Origin: JAMXLO01 sp963791495
Lineage (GTDB): Bacteria > Pseudomonadota > Alphaproteobacteria > Acetobacterales > Acetobacteraceae
Length of the DNA: 64,000 nucleotides
Direction of reading: 5' to 3'
NCBI GenBank assembly: GCA_963791495.1
Contig: CAWBST010000027.1
Span: 186,001-250,000 of the forward strand
The notes beneath the pieces are model-generated. The model saw only the letters and a program-made list of their open reading frames with translations. It had not been told where the DNA came from and did no database searches. This document shows positions 54,981-64,000 of this stretch, piece by piece. A program made the position numbers and the translations under genes. Positions within the stretch are counted from its first letter, which is position 1. Each line of letters opens with the position of its first letter.

Positions 54981-56385
54981 GCCAGCTTCGCCTGCCACCG
55001 CGCAGCCTCGCCCGAGACGTTGCGCGGCGCCGTACCGCCCTGGCTGGTGCGTGATGCGACCGAAGCCTCAACGGTCAGGACCGTGTAGATATCAGCGGTG
55101 ATACGCTTCTCCGCGGACTGCATCTCGGCCAGCGTCAGGCCGGCGAGGTCGACCCCCTTCGCCTCAGCCGCGCCACCAGCCGGCCGGTGATGTGGTGCGC
55201 GTCGCGGAACGGCAGGTTCGCGACCCGCACCAGCCAGTCCGCCAGATCGGTCGCGGTGGCGAAGCCCGATCCGGCCACCTCCCGCATCCGCGCCACGTCC
55301 GGCGTCATGTCGCGCACCATTCCTGCAATGGCGGCCAGCGACAGTGCCCAGGCCTCGGCGGCGTCGAACACCGGCTCCTTGTCCTCCTGCATGTCCTTGG
55401 CATAGGCGAGCGGCAGACCCTTCATCACCGTCAGCAGGCCCACCAGTGCGCCGGTGACACGTCCGGTCTTCGCGCGCACCAGTTCGGCCGCGTCCGGATT
55501 GCGCTTTTGCGGCATGATCGAACTGCCGGTGGTGAAGGCGTCCGACAGCCGGATGAACCGCCAGGGCGCGGAACACCACACCACGATCTCCTCCGCGAAG
55601 CGCGACAGGTGCATCGCCGAGATCGCCGCCGCGGCGAGGAACTCCAGCGCGAAGTCGCGGTCCGACACGGCGTCGAGCGAATTGGCGGTCGGCCGATCGA
55701 AGCCCAGCGCCTCCGCGGTCATCGTGCGGTCGATCGGGAACGACGTGCCGGCCAGCGCCGCGCTGCCCAACGGGCACTCGTTCAATCGCCGGCGGCAGTC
55801 CGCAAGCCGCCCGCGGTCGCGATCCAGCATCTCGACATACGCCAGCAGATGGTGGCCGAACGTTACCGGCTGCGCCGTCTGCAAATGTGTGAACCCAGGC
55901 ATCGGATCCGCTGCGTGCGCCACGGCGCGATCGGCCAGCGCGCGCATCACGTCGGTGATCTGCGCCGACAGCCCGTCGATCGCGTCGCGCACCCAGAGAC
56001 GGAAATCCGTCGCCACCTGGTCGTTGCGGCTGCGCGCGGTGTGCAGCCGGCGGCCCGCCTCGCCGATGCGCTCGGTGAGGCGGGCCTCGATGTTCATGTG
56101 AATGTCCTCGAGCGCGGCATCGAACGGGAAGCGCCCGGTCTCGATCTCGTGCGCGATCGCGGCTAGACCGGCGCTGATGGCCTGCTCATCTTGTGCCGAG
56201 ATGATCCCCACCTTCGCCAGCATCGCGGCGTGCGCGAGCGACCCCCGTATGTCCTGCCGCCACAGTTTTTGGTCGAAGCCGATCGAGGCATTGATCTCCT
56301 GCATCACCACCGACGGGCCGGCGGCAAAGCGCCCGCCCCATTGCGGGTTGGCAGCCTCGTTCCGCTGGTCCGGCGTCTCGCTCAA
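54977..56385 (-). pseudogene. argH: Argininosuccinate lyase, frameshifted
   Basis: The final arginine-synthesis enzyme, which splits argininosuccinate to arginine and fumarate. It has QWGGRFAAGPSVVMQEINASI, HTARSRNDQVATDFRLW, TGSSIMPQKRNPDAAELVRAK and HHITGRLVA, then continues in another frame (EAKGVDLAGLTLAEMQSAEKRI). Restoring one base near 55168-55169 rejoins the frames; from a TTG at 56385 this gives about 469 residues, a normal length. An upstream ATG at 56424 would overlap the divergent TlpA gene. All catalytic motifs are intact, so a consensus error is more likely than a true null. Confidence 0.9.
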
Positions 56386-56400
56386 GGCGGGGGGCCCGTC

Positions 56401-56952
56401 ATGGTTCTGATCACGCGCCGGCACATGCTCGCGGCGTGCGGGACCCTAGCCGCCGGCCTGGGTGTTCGCAAACCGCGCGCGTCGGAGCTGCATGATCTCG
56501 CCACCGCGCTGACGCCGACCGATCCGCCGGTGGCCGCACCCGATGTCAGCTTCGTTGCCGCCGATGGCAGCGAGCATCGTCTCAAGGACTTTCTCGGCCA
56601 CGGCATGGTGATCAATCTGTGGGCGACCTGGTGCGTCCCCTGCGTCGAGGAGATGCCCTCTCTCGCTGCGCTGTCGAAGACGCTGGCGCCGGACGACATT
56701 GCCGTGCTCCCGCTGTCATCCGATCGCGGCGGGGCGCGCGCCGTGGAGGCGTTCTATCAGCAGCACGAGATTACCGGGCTGCCGGTGCTGCTGGATCCGA
56801 AAGGCGCCGCGGCACGCACCTGGCACGCGCGCGGCATCCCGACCAGCCTGGTCATTGACAAGCAGGGCCGCGAGCGGGCGCGGTTGGAAGGCTCCGCCGA
56901 TTGGGCCACACCGGCGGCGGCGCGGATCGTCCGCAAGCTGGCCGCTGGTTGA
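56401..56952 (+). CDS. TlpA-family thiol:disulfide oxidoreductase
   Basis: A 183-residue exported thioredoxin-fold protein. The N-terminal targeting segment (ITRRHMLAACGTLAAGLGVRKP) is twin-arginine or lipoprotein-like, and the redox motif is WCVPC in NLWATWCVPCVEEMP with the cis-proline segment GIPTSLVIDKQG. It is divergent from argH, the usual alphaproteobacterial neighbour, and serves periplasmic thiol reduction, for example for cytochrome oxidase assembly. Confidence 0.9.
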   Translation: MVLITRRHMLAACGTLAAGLGVRKPRASELHDLATALTPTDPPVAAPDVSFVAADGSEHRLKDFLGHGMVINLWATWCVPCVEEMPSLAALSKTLAPDDIAVLPLSSDRGGARAVEAFYQQHEITGLPVLLDPKGAAARTWHARGIPTSLVIDKQGRERARLEGSADWATPAAARIVRKLAAG

Positions 56953-56990
56953 CACACTATCGACACGGGCGAACCGGGGAGGTTGGGGCA

Positions 56991-57392
56991 ATGCTCAAAT
57001 CATGCATGCGGTGGTTGTCGCTGTGGGGTGGAATTCTGTTGGCCGCCATACCGGCGGCACAGGCGCTGGCGCAGCAGGCACCCCATCCGGCTTTCGTTAT
57101 CGTCGAGCGGACCGCGACCACGGGTCCAGAGTCAATCCAGCAGGATTATGCCAAGTTGGCGCGCGAGATTCTGCCGAAATTTGGCGCACGCTATCTTGCA
57201 CGCAGCCAGCAGAACGTTCTGCTCGAAGGGGAAGGAGAGACGCCCTGCTGCATGGCTCTGCTCGAATTCCCGAGCATGGATGCGGTGCGGCGTTGGTATG
57301 ATTCACCCGAGAACAAGACAGCGACGAAGGTGCGCCAGAACGGTGCCAGGTTCCGGTTGGTGGCAATCGAGGGTCTCGCGGCGCAACAATAG
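56991..57392 (+). CDS. DUF1330-family secreted protein
   Basis: A 133-residue protein with a signal peptide (LSLWGGILLAAIPAAQALA) and a ferredoxin-like DUF1330 domain (PAFVIVERTATTGPESIQQDYAKLAREILPKFGARYLARS; ALLEFPSMDAVRRWYDSPENK). GGAGG precedes the ATG at 56991. Function of the family is unknown. It converges on the DsbD gene. Confidence 0.85.
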   Translation: MLKSCMRWLSLWGGILLAAIPAAQALAQQAPHPAFVIVERTATTGPESIQQDYAKLAREILPKFGARYLARSQQNVLLEGEGETPCCMALLEFPSMDAVRRWYDSPENKTATKVRQNGARFRLVAIEGLAAQQ

Positions 57393-57428
57393 GCTGCGCC
57401 AGCCCTTGCCCGTCCCGCGGTTATGCCC

Positions 57429-59459
57429 TCAACCGTGGTCCAGCTCGCTCAGCAGCATGTTCTCGGTCAGGATTTGCGGCAGCACCGTCGGCTGGCCGTG
57501 CGGCGGGTAGTACACATAAAGCGGCACACCATCTCGGCCGTTCTCGCGCAGGAAGTCGGTGATCTGCGGATCCTGCCGTGTCCAGTCGCCCTTCAGATAC
57601 GTCACGCGCCGTTCGGAGAACGCCTGGCGAACCGCGTCGCTGCTGATCGCCACCCGCTCGTTCACCAGGCAGGTCACGCACCAGGCCGCGGTCATGTTGA
57701 CGAACACGGGCCGCCCCTCGGCGCGCAACGCGGCAAGGCGCGTGGGACTGAACGGCTCCGCTCCTGCCTCCACCGCGCTGGTCGGTGCGGCCGGTGCCAC
57801 CGCAATCCCGCTCAGCACCGCCAACGCCGCCAGCAACGCCGCCGCGGCTGCCGACTGCCCGATGCGACGGCCGCGATCGGTCCCGCTCTGCGTGATCCCC
57901 AGCACCCAGCCTCCGAAGCCCAGCAGGACCACGCCGGCCAGCGTGCCCAGCACACCGGATGAGCCGGCCTCCTGGCTGACCACCCACACCAGCCAGGCGC
58001 TGGCGCCATACATCGGGAAGGCCAGTGCCTGTCGCAGCACCTCCATCCAGCGTCCCGGCTTCGGTGCCGAACGCCACAGACCCGGCACCGCCGCGAGCAC
58101 GGCATAGGGCGCCGCGAGGCCAACGCCCATGGCGAGGAACACCAGCATCGTCACGGCCGGTGGTGCCGCGAGCCCGGCGGCGATCGCGACACCCATGAAT
58201 GGCGCGGTGCACGGGGTCGCCACCACCACGGCGAGCAGCCCGGTGCAGAAGCTGCCAAGCTGCCCAGGGCGTGTGGCCAGTCCATGGCCGGTGCGGACCA
58301 GGCCGGTGCCGACCTCGTAGACCCCGGACAGATTCAGGCCGACGGCGAACAGCAGCAGGGCCATCGCGGCGACGAACACCGGCGACTGGAACTGGAACCC
58401 CCACCCGGCCGCCGTCCCCGCGGCGCGCGCCGCCAGCAGGGCCGCGCCGAGAACGGCGAACGCCACCAGCACGCCGGCGGTGTAGGCGACGGCCTGCCAA
58501 CGCGCCTTGCTGCGCGCCGCTCCTGCCAACCCCACCACCTTCAACGCGAGCACAGGAAACACGCACGGCATCAGGTTGAGGATCAGCCCGCCCAGGAAGG
58601 CCACGCCCAGCAGACGCTGCAGTCTCATCGTCGGCGGTCGCGGCGGCACGGTGCCTGCAGCGGCGTGCACTGCAACGTCGGTCTCCAGCCCGCTCCGGTC
58701 GCGGATCGACAGGATGCCTGACAGCTCGTTCTCCGCGCGGAACGCCTTGCCCGGCCGCAGCCCGAGAGTGAACCCGCCATGCCAGACCGTCAGCGGCTGC
58801 GCGGCACTGTCGCGGATGGTGCCGGGCGCATCGGGAATGAACCATGCGTCGTCAACGGTCGCGGGAGTCAGCTCGGGGCCTTGCACGAACAGCGTCCCGT
58901 CCTGCCCAACCACCGCGTGCCAGGGCGACGGCCGCGGCACCTGCCTGTCGGATGCGGCGAACAGCGGCGCCTGCGCCGACGGTGAGGCGTTCCCGGTGGG
59001 CAGATCAAGCCGGAAGTCCGCCTCCTCCGGGACGCAGATATCGCGGCACACCAGCCAGTTCGCGTGCACCTTGATGTCGGTTTTTCCCTCGGACGAAGGG
59101 GTAACGGTGACCGGCAGAAGCACCTCGCCATTGTAGGCGTAGGTCATCAACGACCCTTCGGCCACACGCTGCGGTGCCGGCCACACGATCGGCCCGGCGG
59201 TGGCGTCGGGCGGTAGGTTCAGATCCAGCTCCGTTGGAACGCCGGCATCGCCGGGGTTCTGCCAATAGGTGTGCCACCCTGGCGCCAGCCGCAGCCACAG
59301 GCCGACGCGGAAAGCCTGACCCGGCGCAACCGTGTCGACGTCCGAAACCAGAGAGGCCGTGGCGCGCGGACTGGTGGCCAGCGCGCTCTCCAGGGCGGCC
59401 GCGGGCAGCCCCCAACAGGCGAACAGCGCAAGCAGCATTGCCCTGAGAACGAGCGGCAT
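57429..59459 (-). CDS. DsbD-like protein-disulfide reductase
   Basis: A 676-residue transmembrane thiol exporter. Signal peptide (residues 1-22), N-terminal periplasmic domain with VCRDICVPEE, an eight-helix membrane core with cysteines in LNLMPCVFPVLALKVVGL and VATPCTAPFMG, and a C-terminal thioredoxin domain with AAWCVTCLVNE (W-C-x-x-C). It carries electrons from cytosolic thioredoxin to periplasmic partners, possibly CcmG or TlpA in this window. It is divergent from hrpB with 11 bases between starts. Confidence 0.93.
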   Translation of the reverse strand: MPLVLRAMLLALFACWGLPAAALESALATSPRATASLVSDVDTVAPGQAFRVGLWLRLAPGWHTYWQNPGDAGVPTELDLNLPPDATAGPIVWPAPQRVAEGSLMTYAYNGEVLLPVTVTPSSEGKTDIKVHANWLVCRDICVPEEADFRLDLPTGNASPSAQAPLFAASDRQVPRPSPWHAVVGQDGTLFVQGPELTPATVDDAWFIPDAPGTIRDSAAQPLTVWHGGFTLGLRPGKAFRAENELSGILSIRDRSGLETDVAVHAAAGTVPPRPPTMRLQRLLGVAFLGGLILNLMPCVFPVLALKVVGLAGAARSKARWQAVAYTAGVLVAFAVLGAALLAARAAGTAAGWGFQFQSPVFVAAMALLLFAVGLNLSGVYEVGTGLVRTGHGLATRPGQLGSFCTGLLAVVVATPCTAPFMGVAIAAGLAAPPAVTMLVFLAMGVGLAAPYAVLAAVPGLWRSAPKPGRWMEVLRQALAFPMYGASAWLVWVVSQEAGSSGVLGTLAGVVLLGFGGWVLGITQSGTDRGRRIGQSAAAAALLAALAVLSGIAVAPAAPTSAVEAGAEPFSPTRLAALRAEGRPVFVNMTAAWCVTCLVNERVAISSDAVRQAFSERRVTYLKGDWTRQDPQITDFLRENGRDGVPLYVYYPPHGQPTVLPQILTENMLLSELDHG

Positions 59460-59470
59460 GGAGTCCCCGA

Positions 59471-61927
59471 ATGTCGGCTTTCATGCGCATATTGCGCAGA
59501 ATCCGCCGGACCACCAGCATGCTGCCTGACCTTCCAGTCGCCGACGCCGTCCCGACGCTCCTGGAGACCCTCGCCGATGGGCGCAACGCCGTCCTGGTGG
59601 CGCCGCCCGGCGCCGGCAAGACCACGCTCGTGCCGCTCCACCTGCTCAATGCGCCGTGGCGCGGAGACGACGTCATCCTGATGCTCGAGCCGCGCCGGCT
59701 GGCCACCCGCGCCGCCGCCACCCGCATGGCGTCGTTGCTGGGCGAGGCGGTCGGCGGCACGGTCGGCTACCGCACCAGGCTGGATGCCGCCGTCTCACCC
59801 GCCACGCGCATCGAAGTGATCACCGAAGGCCTGCTGATCCGCAGGCTGTTGTCGGACCCTGTGCTCGATGGCGTCGCCGCGGTGATCCTCGACGAGGTGC
59901 ACGAGCGCTCGCTGGAATCCGACCTGGCACTGGCGCTGTGCCGCGACCTTCAGCGCATGCTGCGGCCTGAGCTGCGGCTGATCGCCATGTCGGCGACCAT
60001 CGATGGCGCCCGCCTCGCCGGACTGCTGGAGGCGCAGGTGACCGAAAGCGCCGGCCGCATGTTCCCAGTCGATGTCCGCCACGCCGCGCGCGACATTGCC
60101 GGCCCGCGCGACCTGCCCGAAGCGATGGCCCGCGCCGTGCGTGCCGCTCTGGTGGATCATGACGGCGACATCCTCGCCTTCCTCCCCGGCATGGCCGAAA
60201 TCCGCCGCACGCAGGCGGCGCTGGCGGGCTGCGGCGCGCTGGTGCTGCCGCTGCACGGCGATCTGCCGCCAGCCGAGCAGGACCGCGCGTTGCGGCCGGC
60301 CGAGGGACGGCGGGTGGTGCTGGCGACCTCGATCGCCGAGACCTCGCTCACCGTGCCGGGTGTGCGAATCGTGGTCGATGGCGGCTGGCGGAGGGCGCCG
60401 CGGCTCGATGCATCCACCGGGCTCACCCGGCTGACGACGCTTCGGATCTCCCGCGCCGCGGCCGAGCAGCGGGCAGGTCGCGCAGGCCGCGAGGCGCCCG
60501 GGGTCGCGATCCGCCTATGGTCCACGGCGCTGCACCGAGGACTGGCCGCCCACGACCGGCCGGAAATCCTCGAGGCAGAGCTGTCGGGCCTGGCATTGGA
60601 CTGCGCCGCCTGGGGCTCGGCGCCTGGCGCTCTGCCGTTCATCGACCCGCCGCCGCAGGGCGCGCTCGCCGCCGCAACCGCGCTGCTGACCGAGCTTGGC
60701 GCTCTCGACGCAGGAGGGCGCATCACCGACGCCGGGCGGCGGATGGCCACCCTGGGCGCACATCCGCGGCTTGCGGCGATGATGCTGGCGGCGCGGACGC
60801 CAGGCGAGGCCGCACTCGCCGCCGATCTTGCCGCGCTGCTGGAGGAACGCGACCCACTGCGCAGCCTGGATGCGCCGGCGGACATCGGACTGCGGCTGGC
60901 GGCGCTCGCCGACGGCGATCCCGCGGCCGACCGGGGGGCACTGTCGCGCATCCGTCGCGTGGCGGGCCAGTATCGCCGGCGGATGCGGATCGGCGCGCCG
61001 GCCGATGGCGACCCGGGGCGGTTGCTCGCGGCCGCCTTTCCGGACCGCATCGCACAGCGCCGCGGAGAGCCCGGCAGCTTTCGGCTGGCTGGCGGCGGAG
61101 GGGCACGGTTGCCGCGCGCCGATCCGCTGGCGAGCGCGCCGCTGTTGGCGGTCGCCGCACTGGAACTGAAGGCGGCGGCGCGAATCAGGCTGGCGGCGCC
61201 GCTCGATCCCGAAACGCTGCCCGCCGACCGCTTCACCGAGCAGGTGGAGACCAGCTTCGATCCGGTCTCGGGCGCCGTGCTCGCGCGGCGGCGCCGGCGG
61301 TTCGGCGCGCTGGTCCTGGCCGATCGCACCGAACCGGCGGACCCCGCCGATGTGGCGGCCGCACTGGCCCGCGCCGTGGCGGCGGATGGGCTGCGGCCGC
61401 TGCCCTGGGCCGATCCGGCACGCCAGCTTCAGGCCCGTGTGGCGCTGATGCGGCGGATAGAGCCCGACACAGGCTGGCCCGATCTGTCGGATGACGCGCT
61501 GAAAGCCAACGTGCAGGAATGGCTCGCGCCGCACCTTGGAGGCATGTCGCGGCTTGCCGAACTTGCCCGGCTCGACGTGCTCGCCATCCTGCGCGGCCTG
61601 CTGCCGTGGGACCTGGCGCGGCGGCTTGACGCTGCGCTGCCTGCGCATCTCGCGTTGCCAAGCGCGCGGGCTGCGATCGACTACACGCAGTCCGTGCCGG
61701 TCGTGTCCGCACGCGCGCAGGCGTTCTACGGTCTGACGGAAACCCCGCGTCTGGCGGAAGGCCGTGTGCCGTTGCAGGTTGCGCTGCTGTCCCCGGCGGG
61801 CCGGCCGGTTGCCATCACCGCCGACCTGACCGGCTTCTGGCGCGGCGGCTGGGCCGACGTGAGGCGCGACATGCGGGGGCGCTATCCAAAGCATGCCTGG
61901 CCGGAAGACCCGTCGCGCGGCAATTAG
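59471..61927 (+). CDS. hrpB: ATP-dependent RNA helicase HrpB
   Basis: An 818-residue DEAH-box helicase. Walker A in APPGAGKTT, DExH as DEVH in VILDEVHERSLESD, SATIDG, motif V/VI in ATSIAETSLTVPGVR and QRAGRAGREAPG, followed by the HrpB-specific C-terminus (PRDMRGRYPKHAWPEDP-type ending). The ATG at 59471 has GGAG eight bases before it; an ATG 16 codons downstream lines up better with family starts. Role in RNA processing is likely. Confidence 0.93.
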   Translation: MSAFMRILRRIRRTTSMLPDLPVADAVPTLLETLADGRNAVLVAPPGAGKTTLVPLHLLNAPWRGDDVILMLEPRRLATRAAATRMASLLGEAVGGTVGYRTRLDAAVSPATRIEVITEGLLIRRLLSDPVLDGVAAVILDEVHERSLESDLALALCRDLQRMLRPELRLIAMSATIDGARLAGLLEAQVTESAGRMFPVDVRHAARDIAGPRDLPEAMARAVRAALVDHDGDILAFLPGMAEIRRTQAALAGCGALVLPLHGDLPPAEQDRALRPAEGRRVVLATSIAETSLTVPGVRIVVDGGWRRAPRLDASTGLTRLTTLRISRAAAEQRAGRAGREAPGVAIRLWSTALHRGLAAHDRPEILEAELSGLALDCAAWGSAPGALPFIDPPPQGALAAATALLTELGALDAGGRITDAGRRMATLGAHPRLAAMMLAARTPGEAALAADLAALLEERDPLRSLDAPADIGLRLAALADGDPAADRGALSRIRRVAGQYRRRMRIGAPADGDPGRLLAAAFPDRIAQRRGEPGSFRLAGGGGARLPRADPLASAPLLAVAALELKAAARIRLAAPLDPETLPADRFTEQVETSFDPVSGAVLARRRRRFGALVLADRTEPADPADVAAALARAVAADGLRPLPWADPARQLQARVALMRRIEPDTGWPDLSDDALKANVQEWLAPHLGGMSRLAELARLDVLAILRGLLPWDLARRLDAALPAHLALPSARAAIDYTQSVPVVSARAQAFYGLTETPRLAEGRVPLQVALLSPAGRPVAITADLTGFWRGGWADVRRDMRGRYPKHAWPEDPSRGN

Positions 61928-62009
61928 TTGTTGGCCGCAAATTCTTGTTGCCGCCGCAACCGCATGCCATTTGCTGCTGGCGCAATCCCGCGTGAGAGAA
62001 CCCGTCGAA

Positions 62010-63065
62010 ATGCATTCCAGAGGCCTGCTGCTCGTCCTGGTCCTCTTCGTCACCGGCTGCACCGGTGCGCCGGGCAGCGCCATCGCCCGCTCGGCGCCCG
62101 AGAGCTTCTCGCCGCTGGTCAAGCGCGTGCTGCCGTCGGTGGTCAACATCGCGGTGACCGAGACCGTCTCCGGCGGGCAGGTGCTGAGCGAATTGCCGCC
62201 GGAACTGCGCGACACGCCGCTCGGCCGCGAGTTCCGCAAGCGCTTCGGCAATCGCCGCGAGCAGACGATGGGCGCCGGCTCGGGCTTTGTCATCGATCCA
62301 TCCGGCCTGATCGTGACCAACAACCACGTGGTCGGCCACGCCGACAAGATCGTGGTCGGGCTTACCGACGGCACGCGGTTGCCGGCCCGGGTCATCGGCA
62401 CCGACGAGCTGACCGACGTGGCGCTGATCAAGGTGCAGGCGACCGGGCCGCTGGCCGCCGTCACGTTCGGCGACTCCCGCCAGGTCGAGGTAGGCGACTG
62501 GGTGCTCGCCGCCGGCAATCCGTTCGGTCTCGGCGGCTCTGTCACCGCGGGCATCATCTCGGCGCGCGGCCGAGACCTGGGCGCCGGCCCATTCGACAAC
62601 TTCCTGCAGCTCGATGCGCCGATCAATCCGGGGAACTCAGGCGGGCCGATCTTCAACATGGACGGCCAGGTCATCGCGGTCAGCACCGCCATCGTCTCGC
62701 CGTCCGGCGGCTCAGTGGGCATCGGCTTCGCCACGCCAAGCGAACTGATCGTGCCGATCATCAACAAGTTGCGCACCAGCGGGCGGATCGAGCGCGGCTG
62801 GCTCGGAGTCTCGGTGGAGAACTCGGACAATGGTGTGACGGTCGCGGGGGTTGAACGCACCAGTCCCGCGGCGCGTGCCGGACTCCGGCAGGGTGATGCT
62901 ATTCTCGCGGTGAATGGCGAGCGCATCGAGGGTGCGCGGGGGCTGATCCGCACCGTCGCCGCAGTGTCGCCCGGCAGCAATGTCAGCCTGACGATCCGCC
63001 GTCAGGGTCGCGAGATGGATGTATCGGTCACGGTCGGCCGGCGTCCCGAAAACGGCGCCGGTTGA
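62010..63065 (+). CDS. DegP/DegQ-like periplasmic serine protease
   Basis: A 351-residue HtrA-family protease. A lipoprotein-like signal ends in VTGC; the catalytic triad is seen as histidine in TNNHVVG, aspartate in LTDVALIKV and serine in NPGNSGGPIFN. One PDZ domain follows (GWLGVSVENSDNGVTVAG...SPAARAGLRQGDAI). A single PDZ makes it DegS/DegQ-like. I start at MHSRG rather than the ATG 39 codons upstream, which overlaps hrpB. It is followed by a response regulator after 12 bases and may be under its control. Confidence 0.92.
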   Translation: MHSRGLLLVLVLFVTGCTGAPGSAIARSAPESFSPLVKRVLPSVVNIAVTETVSGGQVLSELPPELRDTPLGREFRKRFGNRREQTMGAGSGFVIDPSGLIVTNNHVVGHADKIVVGLTDGTRLPARVIGTDELTDVALIKVQATGPLAAVTFGDSRQVEVGDWVLAAGNPFGLGGSVTAGIISARGRDLGAGPFDNFLQLDAPINPGNSGGPIFNMDGQVIAVSTAIVSPSGGSVGIGFATPSELIVPIINKLRTSGRIERGWLGVSVENSDNGVTVAGVERTSPAARAGLRQGDAILAVNGERIEGARGLIRTVAAVSPGSNVSLTIRRQGREMDVSVTVGRRPENGAG

Positions 63066-63077
63066 GGGAGCAGGGCA

Positions 63078-63761
63078 ATGCGTATCCTGGTGGTGGAAGA
63101 CGACAAGGACGTGGGCGCCTTTGTCGTGCGCGGACTGAAGGAGGCGGGCCACGTAGTGGAACTCGCCGACAACGGTCGCGACGGCCTGTTCATGGCAGCG
63201 AGCGAGGCGTTCGACGCCGTGATTCTGGACCGCATGCTGCCTGGCGGCATCGACGGCATCCGCCTGCTGGAGACGCTGCGGGCGCAGAAGAACACCGTGC
63301 CGGTGCTGATCCTGTCGGCGCTCGCAGATGTCGATGAGCGGGTACGTGGCCTGAAGGCCGGCGGCGACGACTACCTGACCAAGCCGTTCGCCTTCGCCGA
63401 ACTGCTGGCGCGGGTCGAGGCGCTCGCGCGTCGCGGCAAGGGCGAGGGGCCGGTGACCAAGCTGGTGGTCGAGGACCTGGAGCTCGACCTGCTGTCGCGC
63501 CAGGTGAAACGCGCCGGCCAGAAGATCGATCTGCAGCCGCGCGAGTTCCGCCTGCTGGAATACCTGATGCGCCACGCCGGCCAGGTAGTGACCCGCACCA
63601 TGCTGCTGGAAGGCGTGTGGGACTATCACTTCGACCCACAGACCAACGTAATCGACGTGCACGTGTCGCGGCTGCGCCAGAAGGTGGACAAGCCGTTCCC
63701 GACGCCGCTGATCCACACGGTGCGCAACGCCGGCTACATGCTGCGCGCCGACAGTGCGTGA
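63078..63761 (+). CDS. OmpR/PhoB-family response regulator
   Basis: A 227-residue two-component regulator. The receiver has phospho-acceptor D51 in VILDRMLPGG, acidic pocket EDD at residues 7-9, and the conserved lysine in YLTKPFAF. The winged-helix output domain (LQPREFRLLEYLMRHAGQVVTRTMLLEGVWDYHF; IDVHVSRLRQKVD) binds DNA. The GTG of the sensor kinase overlaps its stop, so the pair is co-translated. Confidence 0.96.
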   Translation: MRILVVEDDKDVGAFVVRGLKEAGHVVELADNGRDGLFMAASEAFDAVILDRMLPGGIDGIRLLETLRAQKNTVPVLILSALADVDERVRGLKAGGDDYLTKPFAFAELLARVEALARRGKGEGPVTKLVVEDLELDLLSRQVKRAGQKIDLQPREFRLLEYLMRHAGQVVTRTMLLEGVWDYHFDPQTNVIDVHVSRLRQKVDKPFPTPLIHTVRNAGYMLRADSA

Positions 63762-64000
63762 CCGGGTCCCACGCAATTCCTCCCCCTCCCCTTGCGGGAG
63801 GGGGTTGGGGGGAGGGGGAGATCGTTCAGTCGGCCGCGCATTCCGCGTCGCGGCGTCTGCTGCGCTCGGCCGGCTTCCGCTTCGCCGCAGTCTATGCGGT
63901 GTTGCTCGCGGTCAGCGCGGCGGCCCTCGCGCTGTTCCTGTGGTGGTCGACCGCCGGTCTTCTCGATCGGCAGACCACGGCCGCGATCCAGGCTGACGCG
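63758..64000 (+). CDS. Sensor histidine kinase, N-terminal part, with in-frame repeat
   Basis: An incomplete CDS that begins at a GTG overlapping the regulator stop and runs off the window. The frame V-T-G-S-H-A-I is followed by 13 codons from the 39-bp element (PPPPLAGGGWGEGE in the read frame) and then by SASRRLLRSAGFRFAAVYAVLLAVSAAALALFLWWSTAGLLDRQ, with the first membrane helix. The element does not break the frame. The kinase core lies beyond the window; its identity is inferred from the regulator pairing and topology. Confidence 0.82.
   Translation, partial: MTGSHAIPPPPLAGGGWGEGEIVQSAAHSASRRLLRSAGFRFAAVYAVLLAVSAAALALFLWWSTAGLLDRQTTAAIQADA
63780..63818. repeat. 39-bp GC-rich element, copy 6 (inside sensor kinase CDS)
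   Basis: Identical in sequence to the copy at 34872-34910. It starts one base into a codon of the kinase and is 39 bases long, so removing it would leave the frame unchanged. It adds a proline/glycine-rich linker before the first membrane helix. Confidence 0.9.

Noticed and set aside
60515..62980. Minus-strand ORF of 821 codons opposite hrpB and the protease
   Set aside because: No recognisable domain, low-complexity composition and complete overlap with two well-supported genes.

Overview
This GC-rich window (about two thirds G+C by eye) is bacterial chromosome, most likely from an alphaproteobacterium, possibly Acetobacteraceae/Rhodospirillales. The evidence is the argH-lptM-lysA-DUF4175 (TIGR02302) synteny, a CcmCDEFGHI cytochrome c maturation cluster, a PE-LIG-POL DNA ligase D, and many flavin-, CoA- and PLP-dependent catabolic genes joined by ATGA/GTGA stop-start overlaps. 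I saw no rRNA, tRNA, CRISPR array, prophage, integrase or intact insertion sequence.

Layout. 1-6.6 kb: a clipped gene, a PhyH-type dioxygenase, a seven-repeat propeller protein, a metallo-beta-lactamase-fold hydrolase, a DUF1801 protein and ligD. 6.6-6.9 kb: a gap with a candidate 28-codon gene and a UUCG-capped terminator. 6.9-11.5 kb: a coupled VOC / acyl-CoA ligase / quinone oxidoreductase-like / thioesterase operon and a convergent luciferase-like monooxygenase. 11.5-19.3 kb: Mn-catalase, two PLP enzymes, a serine hydrolase, a dienelactone hydrolase, fumarylacetoacetase and a divergent MarR regulator. 19.4-26.4 kb: an EF-G-like GTPase, two SDRs, glpK and an amidase joined to DUF1993. 26.5-31.3 kb: SLC13-type permease, acsA, Rieske and EVE proteins. 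31.3-36.6 kb: the ccm cluster. 36.7-49.4 kb: a PcaB/aspartase-family lyase, aminotransferase, MFS transporter, HepT-like remnant, SYLF protein, histidine phosphatase, HCCA-isomerase-like protein, a second MBL hydrolase, LLM oxidoreductase, hydrolase and two acyl-CoA dehydrogenases. 49.5-57 kb: DUF4175, lysA, a PAS-GGDEF-hemerythrin protein, lptM, argH and a TlpA-like thioredoxin. 57-64 kb: DUF1330, DsbD, HrpB, a DegP/DegQ-like protease and a two-component pair cut by the window end.

The pathways suggest an aerobic heterotroph that degrades varied organic acids and aromatic or lipid compounds, makes c-type cytochromes, and has several thioredoxin-fold exporters and reductants (CcmG, TlpA, DsbD).

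Two cross-cutting signals stand out. First, a 39-bp GC-rich palindromic element, whose length is divisible by three, occurs between genes in inverted pairs and also lies in frame inside two coding sequences (the Rieske protein and the sensor kinase). Second, seven otherwise intact genes are each broken by one single-base indel (six +1, one -1); an eighth possible case may have fused the amidase to DUF1993. Either the consensus has systematic errors or the lineage is decaying; the evenly spread, repairable pattern favours consensus errors. I found no convincing novel defence or mobile system.
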